Positions 53,161 to 62,890 are shown, counted from the stretch's first letter. The stretch: 64,000 nucleotides of DNA from Gordonia spumicola (GCF_009932475.1 NZ_BJOV01000003.1:806001-870000); one strand, 5' to 3'. Numbers and translations are program-made. Notes: generated by a model not told the origin, from the letters alone.

Positions 53161-54981
53161 TCAGGCGAGGCGTTCGCGGAGGACGTCGAGCTGAGCGTTC
53201 AGTTCGGCGGGCAGCTTGTCGCCGACGAACTCGAACCATTCCTCGATGCTCGGGATCTCGTTGCGCCACTCGTCGGCGTCGACCGCGAGGGCCTCGGCGA
53301 CATCGGCGGCGGGGACGTCGAGACCGGAGAGGTCGAGCTCCTCGGGCTTCGCAACGATGCCGATCGGCGTGTCGACGCCCTCGACGTTGCCTTCGATACG
53401 GTCAACCATCCACTTGAGGACGCGGCTGTTCTCGCCGAAGCCGGGCCACAGGAAGCGACCGTCCTCGCCGCGGCGGAACCAGTTGACGTAGAAGACGTGC
53501 GGCATCTGCGCGCCTTCACGGCGACCCAGGTTGAGCCAGTGCTCGAAGTAGTCGCCGACGTTGTAGCCGAGGAACGGCAGCATCGCCATCGGGTCGCGGC
53601 GGGTCGCACCGACCTTGCCCTCTGCGGCAGCGGTCTGCTCGGAGCCGACGGTGGCGCCCATGAAGACGGCGTGCTCCCAATCGCGGGCCTCGGTGACCAG
53701 CGGGACGGTGGTCTTGCGTCGTCCGCCGAACAGGATGGCCGAGATCGGCACGCCCTGCGGGTCGTCCCACTCGGGGGCCAGGGTCGGGCACTGCGACATC
53801 GGGGTGCAGTAACGCGAGTTCGGGTGGGCGGCCTTGTCGCCCGATTCCGGCGTCCAGTCGTTGCCGCGCCAGTCGACGAGGTGGTGGGGAGCATCGCCGA
53901 TGCCCTCCCACCAGACGTCTCCGTCGTCGGTGCGAGCGACGTTCGTGTACAGCGTGTTGCCCGCCTCGATCGTCTTCATGGCGATCGGGTTCGAGTCCAT
54001 GCCGGTGCCCGGTGCGACGCCGAAGAAGCCGAACTCGGGGTTCACCGCGTACAGGCGGCCGTCCTCGCCGAAGCGCATCCACGCGATGTCGTCGCCGACG
54101 GTCTCGGCGCGCCAGCCCGGCAGGGTCGGCAGGATCATCGCGAGGTTAGTCTTACCGCAGGCCGACGGGAACGCGGCAGCGACGAAGTAGACCTTGTCCT
54201 CGGGCGAGATGAGCTTGAGGATGAGCATGTGCTCGGCCATCCAGCCCTCGTCGTGGGCCATCGCCGATGCGATGCGCAGCGCGTAGCACTTCTTGCCGAG
54301 CAGGGCGTTGCCGCCGTAGCCCGAACCGTACGACCAGATCACGCGGTCCTCGGGGAACTGCACGATGTACTTCTCCGGGTTGCACGGCCACGGCACGTCG
54401 GCCTGACCCGGCTCGAGCGGCGCGCCGACCGAGTGCAGGGCCTTCACGAAGAAGCCGTCCTGACCGAGGGTCGCCAGGACCTCGGGACCGACGCGCGTCA
54501 TGATGCGCATCGACAGGACGACGTACTCCGAGTCGGTGAGCTCGACGCCGAGCTTCGGGTCGTCCGAGCCGAGCGGGCCCATGCAGAACGGCACAACGAA
54601 CATGGTGCGTCCACGCATCGAGCCGCGGTACAGGTCGGTCATCGTCGAACGCATCTCGTTCGGGTCGACCCAGTTGTTGGTGGGGCCGGCGGCCTCTTCG
54701 GTCTCCGAGCAGATGAAGGTGCGCGACTCGACACGGGCGACGTCGGCCGGATCGGAGAGAGCCAGGAACGAGTTCGGCTTCTTCTCGTCGTTGAGCTTCA
54801 CCATGGTGCCCGCCTCGACGAGCTGCGCGGTGAGACGGTCCCATTCCTCGTCGCTTCCGTCCGACCAGACGACCCGATCCGGCTGCGTCAGTTCAGCGAC
54901 TTCGGCGACCCAGGCCAGCAGCCCGGGGTGGGTGGTCGGGGCGTTCCCGGGCTCGAGGCCGGGAATGGTCGCAGCGGTCAT
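53161..54981 (-). CDS. pckG: Phosphoenolpyruvate carboxykinase (GTP)
   Basis: Converts oxaloacetate and GTP to PEP and CO2 for gluconeogenesis. The 606 residues equal the mycobacterial enzyme (Rv0211). Kinase-1a motif [11 protein letters not shown], kinase-2 motif [13 protein letters not shown]-binding [10 protein letters not shown] and the mobile lid [10 protein letters not shown] are intact. Start [12 protein letters not shown] follows GGAG six bases upstream; the longer frame is not conserved. It is monocistronic, ending in a long hairpin. With fatty-acid oxidation genes nearby it supports growth on lipids. Confidence 0.97.
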   Translation of the reverse strand: MTAATIPGLEPGNAPTTHPGLLAWVAEVAELTQPDRVVWSDGSDEEWDRLTAQLVEAGTMVKLNDEKKPNSFLALSDPADVARVESRTFICSETEEAAGPTNNWVDPNEMRSTMTDLYRGSMRGRTMFVVPFCMGPLGSDDPKLGVELTDSEYVVLSMRIMTRVGPEVLATLGQDGFFVKALHSVGAPLEPGQADVPWPCNPEKYIVQFPEDRVIWSYGSGYGGNALLGKKCYALRIASAMAHDEGWMAEHMLILKLISPEDKVYFVAAAFPSACGKTNLAMILPTLPGWRAETVGDDIAWMRFGEDGRLYAVNPEFGFFGVAPGTGMDSNPIAMKTIEAGNTLYTNVARTDDGDVWWEGIGDAPHHLVDWRGNDWTPESGDKAAHPNSRYCTPMSQCPTLAPEWDDPQGVPISAILFGGRRKTTVPLVTEARDWEHAVFMGATVGSEQTAAAEGKVGATRRDPMAMLPFLGYNVGDYFEHWLNLGRREGAQMPHVFYVNWFRRGEDGRFLWPGFGENSRVLKWMVDRIEGNVEGVDTPIGIVAKPEELDLSGLDVPAADVAEALAVDADEWRNEIPSIEEWFEFVGDKLPAELNAQLDVLRERLA

Positions 54982-55095
54982 GCGGGGCTCCTTGGTTACG
55001 GCGATGCCTGGCCCGGCGTTGTTCACCCGGCACAGTTGTCCACGAGGATACGCGCTCCTAACGGACATCCGGCAGTCGGGACAGCGAGGAATTCG

Positions 55096-55398
55096 TCACT
55101 CCAGGCGGCCGAGTGATGTCGGACTCCATCGGAGCGGTTCGGACCTCCCGTCCGCCACCTCTGTGCTGCCGTCCGCGTGCAGCGTCGTGATCCGATCGAC
55201 CCGCCCGTCGCCGTCGGTGTCGGTGAGCACCGCGTGACCGCCGTCGAACTCGGCGGTCAACGACTCGGCGACGCCGTCACCGTCGGAGTCGAAGTCGGCG
55301 GGCCCCAGATCCCACAGTGCCCCGTCGTCGTAGATCCACAGCGAGTCGGCGGGATCTGTCCCCGCATCGTCGGATCGCGCATCGAACCAGTCGTCCAT
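55096..55398 (-). CDS. Small acidic protein with D-x-D-x-D-G repeats
   Basis: A 100-residue acidic cytosolic protein with two calcium-loop-like motifs: DFDSDGDGVAES (about residues 35-46) and LTDTDGDGRVDRI (about 58-70). Such loops resemble EF-hand or thrombospondin type 3 repeats; related small actinobacterial proteins exist under a DUF (I believe DUF6802), function unknown. No signal peptide. It lies between pckG and the P-loop-like pair, all on the minus strand. Confidence 0.7.
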   Translation of the reverse strand: MDDWFDARSDDAGTDPADSLWIYDDGALWDLGPADFDSDGDGVAESLTAEFDGGHAVLTDTDGDGRVDRITTLHADGSTEVADGRSEPLRWSPTSLGRLE

Positions 55399-55426
55399 CG
55401 GCACCCTCTACTCGTCCCTCTTAAGG

Positions 55427-56488
55427 TTAGACGCGCCGCGGCCCCGTTCGGTTCCATATCTCCCTGCTCACATGCGCTTCGACCGCCGTCACCCGCGCGA
55501 TCAGGCGGTGCTCCATGCTGGTCCGGGCGAGAGAGACGGTGTCGGCCGTCCATCTGCGCAGAGACGCCCTCGCCGCGGCCGTCCGGCGCACGCCGACGAT
55601 CCACGCGGCGACCGCCACACCGACAACAGCGGTGACGACGCCGCCGAGCAGCCATCCATCGACGAGCGGAGCCACGAGCATCCGTCCCGCACCGAATCCG
55701 CCCGCCGCCCCGAGGAGCAGGACGACGGCGTCCTCGCCCGAGCCGTTCCGGTGCGGAGGCGGACTCGCCGGCCGCATCGGCGGCTCGGGTGCGATGTCCC
55801 CCGGGTCGACGCCGGGAAGCCCGAGAGTCGCGGTACGGCGCACATGATTCAGTCGCTCGTCGAGTCCGGCCTCGGCCGTGGACGCGATGACGCCGATCGA
55901 CTCGATGAGCCACGCGCCGAACGCCCGGCCGTCGCGCACGTCGGCGCAGGCCCGGTCCGCGGTGACGGCCAGCGACTGGACGGACTCGCGGACGGCGGTC
56001 GCCGTCTCGGTGCGCGCCGCCGCGATGCCCGCCCGCAGCCCGGACATCCGATCGGATCGTTGCGGACCCGCGGCGACCCGCACGGGATCGGCGAGTGCGA
56101 CGACGGGCGTCGGCGTGCGCCGCGCGGGCGCCGGAGCCGCGGTGTCGGGCGCGCGACACCAGTCCGCGAGGTCGTCGACGCCGCGGCCGTCCGCCGCCGA
56201 CACGGCGAACAGCGCGAGTGCCCGATCCGGGTCGAGAGCGTCGCGGGCGCGGGCGGTGGTCTCCGGCCAGTCGGGATGCCGTTCCACTCCGCACGCCACG
56301 ATCGCGGTGGGCGCCGACTGCGCGGCCAGGAGTTCGCGCTCCTCATCGCCGACGTCACACGACAGATCGATCGCCACGATCACCGCGTCCGGTTCGGTGT
56401 CTCCGACGTCCACACCGGCCGCGACCAGGGCCTCCCCGAGCCGGGACGGTTCGGCGCCCGCGAGTCCGACGATCCGAACCCCGGTCAC
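55427..56488 (-). CDS. GTPase-like protein with C-terminal TM pair, second of a coupled pair
   Basis: A 353-residue protein. The N-terminal third (IVGLAGAEPSRLGEALVAAG, PDAVIVAIDLSCDV, TAIVACGVERHPDW) follows a Rossmann/GTPase-like beta-alpha order but lacks a canonical P-loop. A long helical region follows (about 150-250), then two TM segments (VVLLLGAAGGFGAGRMLVAP and LLGGVVTAVVGVAVAAWIVG) and a helical tail. The GTG start overlaps the upstream gene stop by four bases. The arrangement recalls dynamin-like or Era-like partner pairs; a comparable protein lies in the M. tuberculosis Rv0209 region. Function unknown. Confidence 0.65.
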   Translation of the reverse strand: MTGVRIVGLAGAEPSRLGEALVAAGVDVGDTEPDAVIVAIDLSCDVGDEERELLAAQSAPTAIVACGVERHPDWPETTARARDALDPDRALALFAVSAADGRGVDDLADWCRAPDTAAPAPARRTPTPVVALADPVRVAAGPQRSDRMSGLRAGIAAARTETATAVRESVQSLAVTADRACADVRDGRAFGAWLIESIGVIASTAEAGLDERLNHVRRTATLGLPGVDPGDIAPEPPMRPASPPPHRNGSGEDAVVLLLGAAGGFGAGRMLVAPLVDGWLLGGVVTAVVGVAVAAWIVGVRRTAAARASLRRWTADTVSLARTSMEHRLIARVTAVEAHVSREIWNRTGPRRV

Positions 56489-57147
56489 GACGTCGCCCCG
56501 GCCAGCACGGCCTCCACCCGGTCGCGATCGTGTCCGCGGGCCGCGGCGAGCGCGAGTTCGGCCCGCAGGCGTCTATCGCGGGCCGCTGCGACGTCGGCCG
56601 ATGCGGCCCTGACCGCCGCGGCGAGGGCGTCGATCCCACTGATCCGACGAAGTTCCGCGGCGAGCCGCTCGGGTGTGTCCGCGTCGAACCGCGCGGCGTG
56701 GGCCACGCCTGCGACGCCGAACCGTCGGAGCAGGTCGGGATCGTCCGGATGCTCGCGGAGCCGGACGAGATCCGTCGGCCCGACGTTCACCGCGGCGAGC
56801 AGCCCGGACACCGGATACACCGAAACGCCCAGTTCACGGGCTGCGTCTGCGGCGAGGGCAGCGGGATCGTCGCGCAGGTCGGCTTTGCCCGCCACGACGA
56901 CGCTCACCCCGGCCCGAGCGAGGGCGTCGACGTCGCATCGTCGCGGCGCGGCTCCGATCACCCGGATCGTCAGATCCGCGTCGTCCGGCGGCGAATGGTC
57001 GTCGATCACGCTGGCGCACAATCGGAATCGAGCCCGGACCGCCGCCGCGAGAGTCGTCCTCCCGGTCCGGCCGTGCCCGCCGATCGTCACCCGCAACGGC
57101 GCGTTCCGCCGGTCCGTCGCCCGTTCGCACACATCGTCCCCGGTCAT
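56485..57147 (-). CDS. P-loop-like protein with altered Walker A, first of a coupled pair
   Basis: A 220-residue protein. Its N-terminal strand-loop-helix VTIGGHGRTGRTTLAAAV has the shape of a Walker A motif (G-x4-G-x-T-T) but arginine stands where lysine is expected. The following strands and helices (LTIRVIGAAPRRCD, VSVVVAGKADLRD) fit a small GTPase-like fold with a possible N/G-K-x-D (GKAD) guanine motif. The C-terminal third is helical. With the overlapping downstream gene it forms a two-protein unit. A nucleotide-binding or pseudo-GTPase role is inference. Confidence 0.62.
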   Translation of the reverse strand: MTGDDVCERATDRRNAPLRVTIGGHGRTGRTTLAAAVRARFRLCASVIDDHSPPDDADLTIRVIGAAPRRCDVDALARAGVSVVVAGKADLRDDPAALAADAARELGVSVYPVSGLLAAVNVGPTDLVRLREHPDDPDLLRRFGVAGVAHAARFDADTPERLAAELRRISGIDALAAAVRAASADVAAARDRRLRAELALAAARGHDRDRVEAVLAGATS

Positions 57148-57215
57148 CTCCGACCACCTCCCCCAAGGTCGACTTCGACGCTACCTGCGGTGTCGGTTGC
57201 CTGCATCGCTTTCGA

Positions 57216-57995
57216 ATGCGCGACGATAGACCGGTGAAGAACGACGAGAACCAGGACAACTCTCGCCTGTATCCCCGTGTGACGAGCTTCCGTTTCCGGC
57301 GAGGCGCACTCACCGCGGGGCAGAAGAACAACTGGGAGACGCTGTGGCCCGCCCTCGGCCGCGATCTCCTCACCGGAACCGACGCCGCGGACGAGCCGCC
57401 GCTGGACCGCGAGGCGTGGTTCGGTCGCGACGCACCGCTGATCGTCGAGGTAGGCAGCGGCACCGGGATCTCGACGGCCGCGATGGCCGCGGAGGAGCCC
57501 GACGTCGACGTCGTCGCCGTCGAGGTGTATCAGCCCGGTCTGGCACAGCTCGTCGGCCTCGTCGATCGCGGCGGACTCACCAACGTCCGGATGATCCGCG
57601 GCGACGCGACGGTGGTGCTCAGCGAACTCGTCGCGCCCGACAGCCTGACCGGCGTACGCGTCTTCTTCCCGGATCCCTGGCCCAAGACACGCCACCACAA
57701 GCGACGCTTCCTGCAGTCGGGGACGATCGAGCTGATCGCCGACCGCCTCAAGCCGGGCGGCGTGCTGCACATCGCCACCGATCACGCCGACTACGCGCTG
57801 TGGATCGCCGAGCTCCTCGCCACCCAGCGGGCCGACCGCGCACACGTCGTTCCACTGACCTTCGAATCTCCGATTCTTCTGGAACGCCCGACGACTAAGT
57901 TCGAGGGGCGGGCCCACGTGGAGGGTCGCGACATCAACGAGTTCGTGTACGTCAAACCGTTCCCGCGGGAGACGAAGCGGACGCAGGAGGACTAG
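57216..57995 (+). CDS. trmB: tRNA (guanine-N7-)-methyltransferase
   Basis: Makes m7G46 in tRNA. The 259 residues contain the SAM loop LIVEVGSGTGISTAAMA, the diagnostic TrmB motif VFFPDPWPKTRHHKRRF, and the C-terminal TKFEGRAH motif. Start choice is uncertain: ATG (MRDDRPVKND) or GTG six codons later; neither has a good ribosome site, so a leaderless transcript is possible. Divergent from the P-loop-like pair; the NYN gene starts three bases after its stop. Mycobacteria have the same trmB (Rv0208c)/NYN order upstream of mmpL3. Confidence 0.95.
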   Translation: MRDDRPVKNDENQDNSRLYPRVTSFRFRRGALTAGQKNNWETLWPALGRDLLTGTDAADEPPLDREAWFGRDAPLIVEVGSGTGISTAAMAAEEPDVDVVAVEVYQPGLAQLVGLVDRGGLTNVRMIRGDATVVLSELVAPDSLTGVRVFFPDPWPKTRHHKRRFLQSGTIELIADRLKPGGVLHIATDHADYALWIAELLATQRADRAHVVPLTFESPILLERPTTKFEGRAHVEGRDINEFVYVKPFPRETKRTQED

Positions 57996-57998
57996 CCG

Positions 57999-58655
57999 AT
58001 GACCGCACCTGAGTTCGCGGACGCAATGTCGGGCGCGAGCAGCGTCAAACGCGTCCTGCTCATCTGGGACGCCCCCAACATGGACATGGGGCTCGGCAGC
58101 CTGCTGGGCGGACGCCCCACCGCGGCCCATCGTCCGCGGTTCGACGCCCTCGGCCGGTGGATGCTGCAGCGGACCGCCGCGATCGGAGCCTCCGGCCGCG
58201 CGGACGTCGAGCCGGAGGCGACGGTCTTCACGAACATCGCTCCCGGAAGCGCCGATGTGGTCCGCCCGTGGGTCGAGGCCCTGCGCAACGTCGGCTACGC
58301 CGTCTTCGCCAAGCCGAAACTCACCGAAGACAGCGACGTCGACTCCGACATGCTCGACCATCTGCAGGTGAGAAGGCACACACCGGGCCTCGCCGGGGTG
58401 ATCATCGCGTCGGCCGACGGGCAGGCGTTCCGCGAGCCGCTCCTGGAACTCGCAGGTGAGGGTGTCCCGGTCACCGTGATCGGCTTCCGCGAGCACGCGA
58501 GTTGGGCGCTGACCACCGACGGACTGGAATTCGTCGACCTCGAGGAGATCCCCGGAGTGTTCCGGGAGCCGCTCCCGCGGATCAGCCTCGACTCGCTCCC
58601 CGACGACGGAGCCTGGCTCACGCCGTTCCGTCCGCTCAGCGCCTTGCTCAAGTAG
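57999..58655 (+). CDS. NYN-domain (PIN-like) RNase-family protein (Rv0207c-like)
   Basis: A 218-residue NYN-domain protein, a PIN-fold metal-dependent nuclease family. Acidic residues expected at the active site are present: LLIWDAPNMDMG (Asp, Asn), DSDVDSDMLDHL (a cluster of Asp) and IIASADGQAF (Asp). An RNase role is typical for the family, though the target is unknown. It is translationally close to trmB and directly upstream of mmpL3, as in M. tuberculosis, which suggests a conserved transcription unit. Confidence 0.88.
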   Translation: MTAPEFADAMSGASSVKRVLLIWDAPNMDMGLGSLLGGRPTAAHRPRFDALGRWMLQRTAAIGASGRADVEPEATVFTNIAPGSADVVRPWVEALRNVGYAVFAKPKLTEDSDVDSDMLDHLQVRRHTPGLAGVIIASADGQAFREPLLELAGEGVPVTVIGFREHASWALTTDGLEFVDLEEIPGVFREPLPRISLDSLPDDGAWLTPFRPLSALLK

Positions 58656-58661
58656 TGGTTA

Positions 58662-58694
58662 CCGATTTTTCTCAGGTGTAACTGAGACAATCGG
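58662..58694. promoter_or_regulatory. Inverted repeat upstream of mmpL3
   Basis: CTCAG-GTGTAA-CTGAG has perfect 5-bp arms, enclosed by CCGATT and AATCGG at slightly unequal distance. It lies 36 bases before the mmpL3 start and just after the NYN gene stop, so it is a candidate operator; TetR-type regulators of mmpL3 are known in mycobacteria. It could also be a weak RNA hairpin. Confidence 0.45.
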
Positions 58695-58729
58695 AATTTC
58701 GAGTGTCCGCGACAAGGAAGGAAGCCGGC

Positions 58730-61723
58730 GTGTTCGGATCCCTCGGCTCATTCGTGTACCGAATGCGCTACACCGTCATCGCCGTGCTGATCGCACTGAT
58801 GGGCGGCCTCGGACTCTACGGCATGGACTTGCCGAAGCACTTGTCGCAGAGCGGCTGGTTCGACCCCAACTCGGAGTCGGTCGCCGGATCGATCGTCGCC
58901 GACGCCGCTCTCGGCCGCGATCACAAGTCCGATGTGATCCTGCTGGTCAGCCCGCCCGACGGGACGCTCGTCGACGACGACGCCTTCAACAAGAAGATGC
59001 AGAAGATCGTCGACGACCTGCTCGCCGAGTACCCGGACGTCGTCAGCCGCGAGGTCGACGCGACCCACGCCGGTCTGATCAGCCCGTTCGACGCGATCAC
59101 GAACTCGGCCGACCAGGCGGCCGCGGACCTCAAACGCGAGCGGATGTGGACCGCGGACCGCAAACACGGGTTCATCTCCATCGGCGTCGCGGGCAACGAC
59201 GACACGACGATCCTCAACAACTACAAGAAGATCGAACCGTTCTTCGACGACCTGGCGGGCCGCTACGACCTCCCCGGCACGCAGTTCGAACTGGCCGGTC
59301 TGCAGCCGATCGCGGGCGCGATGAGTCGCGGCATGGACGCCGACATCCATCGTGCTGAGATCATCGCGCTGCCGGTCGTCGCCCTGATGCTGCTGTTCGT
59401 GTTCGGCGGCGTGGTGGCCGCGATCCTGCCGGTGTTCATCGGCGGCCTCACGATCGCCGGGTCGCTCGGCATCACCAAGCTGATCGCCCAGACCACCGAG
59501 CTCAACATCTTCGCCCAGTCCGTGATCACACTGATCGGGCTCGGCATCGCCATCGACTACGGCCTGTTCATGGTCAGCCGCTTCCGTGAGGAGTTGGCCG
59601 AGGGCTACACCGTGAAGGCCGCGGTGAGACGGTCGGTCATGACGTCCGGTCAGACGATCGTGTTCTCCGCGACGATCATCGTCGCGGCCCTGGCCTGTCT
59701 GTTGATGTTCCCGCAGGCCTTCCTCAAATCCGTGGCGTTCGGCGCGATCGCGTCGGTGGCGCTCGCGGCGCTGCTGTCGGTGACGGTCCTGCCCGCCATC
59801 CTGGCGATCCTCGGACGCCGCGTCGACGCGCTGAGCGTGCCGTTCCTCAAGCGGACCCGGACCCGTGAGGAGATCGAGGCCGGGTTCTGGGGCAAGCTCG
59901 CGACCTGGGTGATGAAGCACCCGTTGAAGACCGCGATCCCGACGGTCCTGCTGCTCCTCGCACTGATCATCCCGTTCGGCAACATCGCGTTCGGCGGACT
60001 GAGCGAGAAGCTGCTCCCGCCGGACAACGCGAACCGCGTCGCACAGGAGCATTTCGACAAGCTGTTCCCGACCGAACGCACCGAAGAGCTCAAGCTGATC
60101 GTCGTCTACTCGCAGGACGATCCCGATCCCGCAGGCAAGATCCAGGCGATCGCCGACGCGGCGAACAAGATCCCCGGATTCACGAAGAAGTTCTCGCCGG
60201 ACGCCTCCGACGGCGGATCGGACGGCGTGTACGGCGATCCGGAGACCGGTCTCGGTGTCACGCAGATGTCGGCCGGCCTGGTGAACCGCAACACCGCGGC
60301 CGAGGCGATCAAGGAGCTCAGGGCGATCGACGACCAGGGCCTGCGCGTCTATGTCGCGGGAACCCCGGCACTGACGCAGGACTCCATCGACTCGCTGATG
60401 GCGAGGCTGCCGTTCATGGCGATCCTGCTGGTGGCGGTGACCGGGCTGCTGATGTTCCTGGCGTTCGGGTCGATCATCCTGCCGATCAAGGCCGCGCTGA
60501 TGACGGCCCTCGGTCTCGGTTCCACACTCGGCATCCTGACCTGGATCTTCATCGACGGCAACGGCGCGTCGATCGCGAACTTCACACCCGGCCCGCTGTT
60601 CGCGGCGATCCTGGTGCTGATCATCGCGATCATCTACGGCCTGTCGACGGACTACGAGATATTCCTGTTGTCCCGCATGGTCGAGGCCAGACAGAACGGT
60701 GCGTCGACCACCGAGGCGATCCGCACCGGCACCGCGCACACCGGCGGCATCATCACCGCTGCGGCCGCGATCCTGGTGGTCGTGACCGGCGCGTTCGGCC
60801 TGTCGGACATCGTGATGATGAAGTACATCGCGTACGGCATGATCGCGGCGCTCGTCCTCGACGCCACCGTGATCCGCATGCTGCTCGTCCCGTCGGTGAT
60901 GAAGCTGCTCGGCGACGACTGCTGGTGGTCGCCGCGGTGGATGCAGCGACTCCAGCAGAAGATCGGGCTCGGCGAGACGACGCTCTCGGACGAACCCGAT
61001 CAGAAGGAGCACACGCGGTACGACCAGGCCACGGTCAGTTCCGGCGGTGTCGTCGCGGCCGCAGAGGCTCCGACGACGGCGATGAAGAGCATCCGCGTGG
61101 AGACGACCAAGCGCCGGGGCCCGGCGACGCCGGAGCCAGCGAGTGTGGAGAGCACGCTCGACGAGCTGATCGACGACGCGCCGAAGGCGACTCCCGTCGA
61201 CACGGCGCGCAAGAGCAGCGGGCCGGACACCGGGTCGTGGCGGCTCGGCGCGGGCGGTGTGCGGATGGCGTCGCAGGATCTCCGTCCGCGTCCGCCGCAG
61301 CCCCGCCCGACGACCGGCGGACAGCAACCACGGCAGGCTCAGCCGCAGGGCGCCGTCTCCCAGCCGCAGCCGGTGATCTCGAAGCCGCAGCCCGCCGTGC
61401 GGCCACCGCTTCCCCGCCGACCTCAGCAGCAGCCCGCGGCTCCTGCACGGGCCGCCGGTCCGCAGCGGCCGACGCCCCAGGCGCCCCCGCCCCCGCCCCA
61501 GGCTCAGCCTCCGCAGGCTCCGCCCGCCCCGGCTCCGCAGACGCAGGCCCCCGCCGCGCCCCAGGGCCCGCCGCACGTCCAGCCGACACCGGACGTCGTC
61601 GAGGATCCGGCGGGCACACGGTCGGCTCGCCAGCTGCGGCCCGACCGGGGCGACGAAGGCAACCAGATCAGCGTGCAGGAGTTGCTCCGTCGGAGTCGCG
61701 CCAGTCGGTCGGACCAGGACTGA
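58730..61723 (+). CDS. mmpL3: Trehalose monomycolate exporter MmpL3
   Basis: An RND-type transporter of 997 residues moving trehalose monomycolate across the inner membrane. Twelve TM helices flank two extracytoplasmic porter domains (about residues 35-185 and 420-550). The two proton-relay Asp-Tyr pairs are visible: GIAIDYGLFMVSRFREE in TM4 and YGLSTDYEIFLLSRMVEAR in TM10. The first external segment PKHLSQSGWFDPNSESV is typical. GTG at 58730 is preferred because AAGGAAGGA is seven bases upstream and the product begins MFGSLG like known MmpL3; GTG at 58703 is in frame. The C-terminal cytoplasmic tail, from about residue 760, is long and rich in Pro, Gln and Ala. Confidence 0.95.
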   Translation: MFGSLGSFVYRMRYTVIAVLIALMGGLGLYGMDLPKHLSQSGWFDPNSESVAGSIVADAALGRDHKSDVILLVSPPDGTLVDDDAFNKKMQKIVDDLLAEYPDVVSREVDATHAGLISPFDAITNSADQAAADLKRERMWTADRKHGFISIGVAGNDDTTILNNYKKIEPFFDDLAGRYDLPGTQFELAGLQPIAGAMSRGMDADIHRAEIIALPVVALMLLFVFGGVVAAILPVFIGGLTIAGSLGITKLIAQTTELNIFAQSVITLIGLGIAIDYGLFMVSRFREELAEGYTVKAAVRRSVMTSGQTIVFSATIIVAALACLLMFPQAFLKSVAFGAIASVALAALLSVTVLPAILAILGRRVDALSVPFLKRTRTREEIEAGFWGKLATWVMKHPLKTAIPTVLLLLALIIPFGNIAFGGLSEKLLPPDNANRVAQEHFDKLFPTERTEELKLIVVYSQDDPDPAGKIQAIADAANKIPGFTKKFSPDASDGGSDGVYGDPETGLGVTQMSAGLVNRNTAAEAIKELRAIDDQGLRVYVAGTPALTQDSIDSLMARLPFMAILLVAVTGLLMFLAFGSIILPIKAALMTALGLGSTLGILTWIFIDGNGASIANFTPGPLFAAILVLIIAIIYGLSTDYEIFLLSRMVEARQNGASTTEAIRTGTAHTGGIITAAAAILVVVTGAFGLSDIVMMKYIAYGMIAALVLDATVIRMLLVPSVMKLLGDDCWWSPRWMQRLQQKIGLGETTLSDEPDQKEHTRYDQATVSSGGVVAAAEAPTTAMKSIRVETTKRRGPATPEPASVESTLDELIDDAPKATPVDTARKSSGPDTGSWRLGAGGVRMASQDLRPRPPQPRPTTGGQQPRQAQPQGAVSQPQPVISKPQPAVRPPLPRRPQQQPAAPARAAGPQRPTPQAPPPPPQAQPPQAPPAPAPQTQAPAAPQGPPHVQPTPDVVEDPAGTRSARQLRPDRGDEGNQISVQELLRRSRASRSDQD

Positions 61724-61750
61724 CCGGACCGATGGCTTAGGCTGGACTTC

Positions 61751-62890
61751 ATGTCTGATGACGCCACGGCCGACGCCGCCGACACTCGGTCGGGAACGCG
61801 TCGCCCGTGGCGTCGCTGGCTTCGGTGGGGTCTGCTCGTCCTGATCATCGTCATTCTCGGCACCGAGGGCTACCTGATCTGGCCCAAGCTGAAGGACACG
61901 TGGGTGCGCTTCGGCAGCCTTCAGTGGGAGTGGGTGCTCGCGTGCATCGTCGCGGCTCTGCTCTCGATGGACAGTTATGCCCAGGTCCAGCGGGTGCTGA
62001 TGCGATCGGCCGGCGTCAAGGTGCGTCAGCGGGAGTCGTTCGCGGTGATCCTGGCGTCGAACTCGGTGTCACAGACGATGCCCGGCGGTCAGGTGCTCTC
62101 GCCCGCGTTCATCTACCGCGAGAGCCGCAAGTGGGGAGCGTCGCCCGTCGTCGCCTCGTGGCAGCTGGTGATGTCCGGGCTCCTGGCCGGTGCGGGACTC
62201 GCGGTCCTCGGTCTGGGCGGCGCTCTGCTCGCCGGCGCGAAGACCAGCCCGTTCTCGGTGATCTTCAGCGTGGCCGGATTCCTCGTCTTCGCGATCGGCG
62301 CCCAATACCTGGCGAGTCATCCGCAGTCGTTGGAGGCGATCGGCCTCCGCGTGCTCGGCTGGATCAACAACATCCGCGAGAAGCCCGTCGATCACGGCAC
62401 CGCACGACTCCGGTTGACCCTCGAACAGTTGCAGGCCGTCCACCTGAACCGGCGCGACGGCGCCGAGGCGTTCGCGTGGAGCTTCTTCAACTGGGTCGCC
62501 GACGTCGCGTGTCTGGCGTTCGCCTGCTGGGCCGTCGACTCCCATCCGTCCATCGCGGGCCTGATGGTCGCGTACGCCGCGGGCAAGGCGGTCGGCACGG
62601 CCGTCCCACTGCTGCCCGGCGGCCTCGGCGTGGTGGACGCGATGCTCGTCCCCGCCCTGATGTCGGCGGGCATGAGCCTGCCCGATGCGACCGCCGCGGT
62701 CCTCATCTACCGCATGATCAGCTACGTCCTCATCGCCGTGATCGGCTGGGTCGTGATCGCCGTCCGCTACCGCGGACGTTTCAAATCGGGCGACAACCTC
62801 GACCGCGAGATCGAGAACGACCGCGCGCAGACCACCGAGCCCCCGGACGAAGGCCGCGACGAACCGGCCCCCGGAGGGTCGATACCGTAG
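61751..62890 (+). CDS. Lysylphosphatidylglycerol-synthase-TM / UPF0104-type membrane protein (Rv0204c-like)
   Basis: A 379-residue, 7-8 TM protein of the flippase-like LPG_synthase_TM family. Conserved pieces: TMPGGQVLSPAFIYRESRKWG after TM3 and LLPGGLGVVDAMLVPALMSAG near TM7. The family moves or handles lipid-linked substrates; no soluble MprF synthase domain is present. The tail is acidic and Pro-rich. It sits 27 bases after mmpL3 on the same strand; M. tuberculosis has a related gene (Rv0204c) near mmpL3. Confidence 0.87.
   Translation: MSDDATADAADTRSGTRRPWRRWLRWGLLVLIIVILGTEGYLIWPKLKDTWVRFGSLQWEWVLACIVAALLSMDSYAQVQRVLMRSAGVKVRQRESFAVILASNSVSQTMPGGQVLSPAFIYRESRKWGASPVVASWQLVMSGLLAGAGLAVLGLGGALLAGAKTSPFSVIFSVAGFLVFAIGAQYLASHPQSLEAIGLRVLGWINNIREKPVDHGTARLRLTLEQLQAVHLNRRDGAEAFAWSFFNWVADVACLAFACWAVDSHPSIAGLMVAYAAGKAVGTAVPLLPGGLGVVDAMLVPALMSAGMSLPDATAAVLIYRMISYVLIAVIGWVVIAVRYRGRFKSGDNLDREIENDRAQTTEPPDEGRDEPAPGGSIP

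Noticed and set aside
58748-61576. 940-codon open frame opposite mmpL3
   Set aside because: Composition dominated by Arg/Asp/His repeats, no domain; MmpL3 on the other strand is unambiguous.
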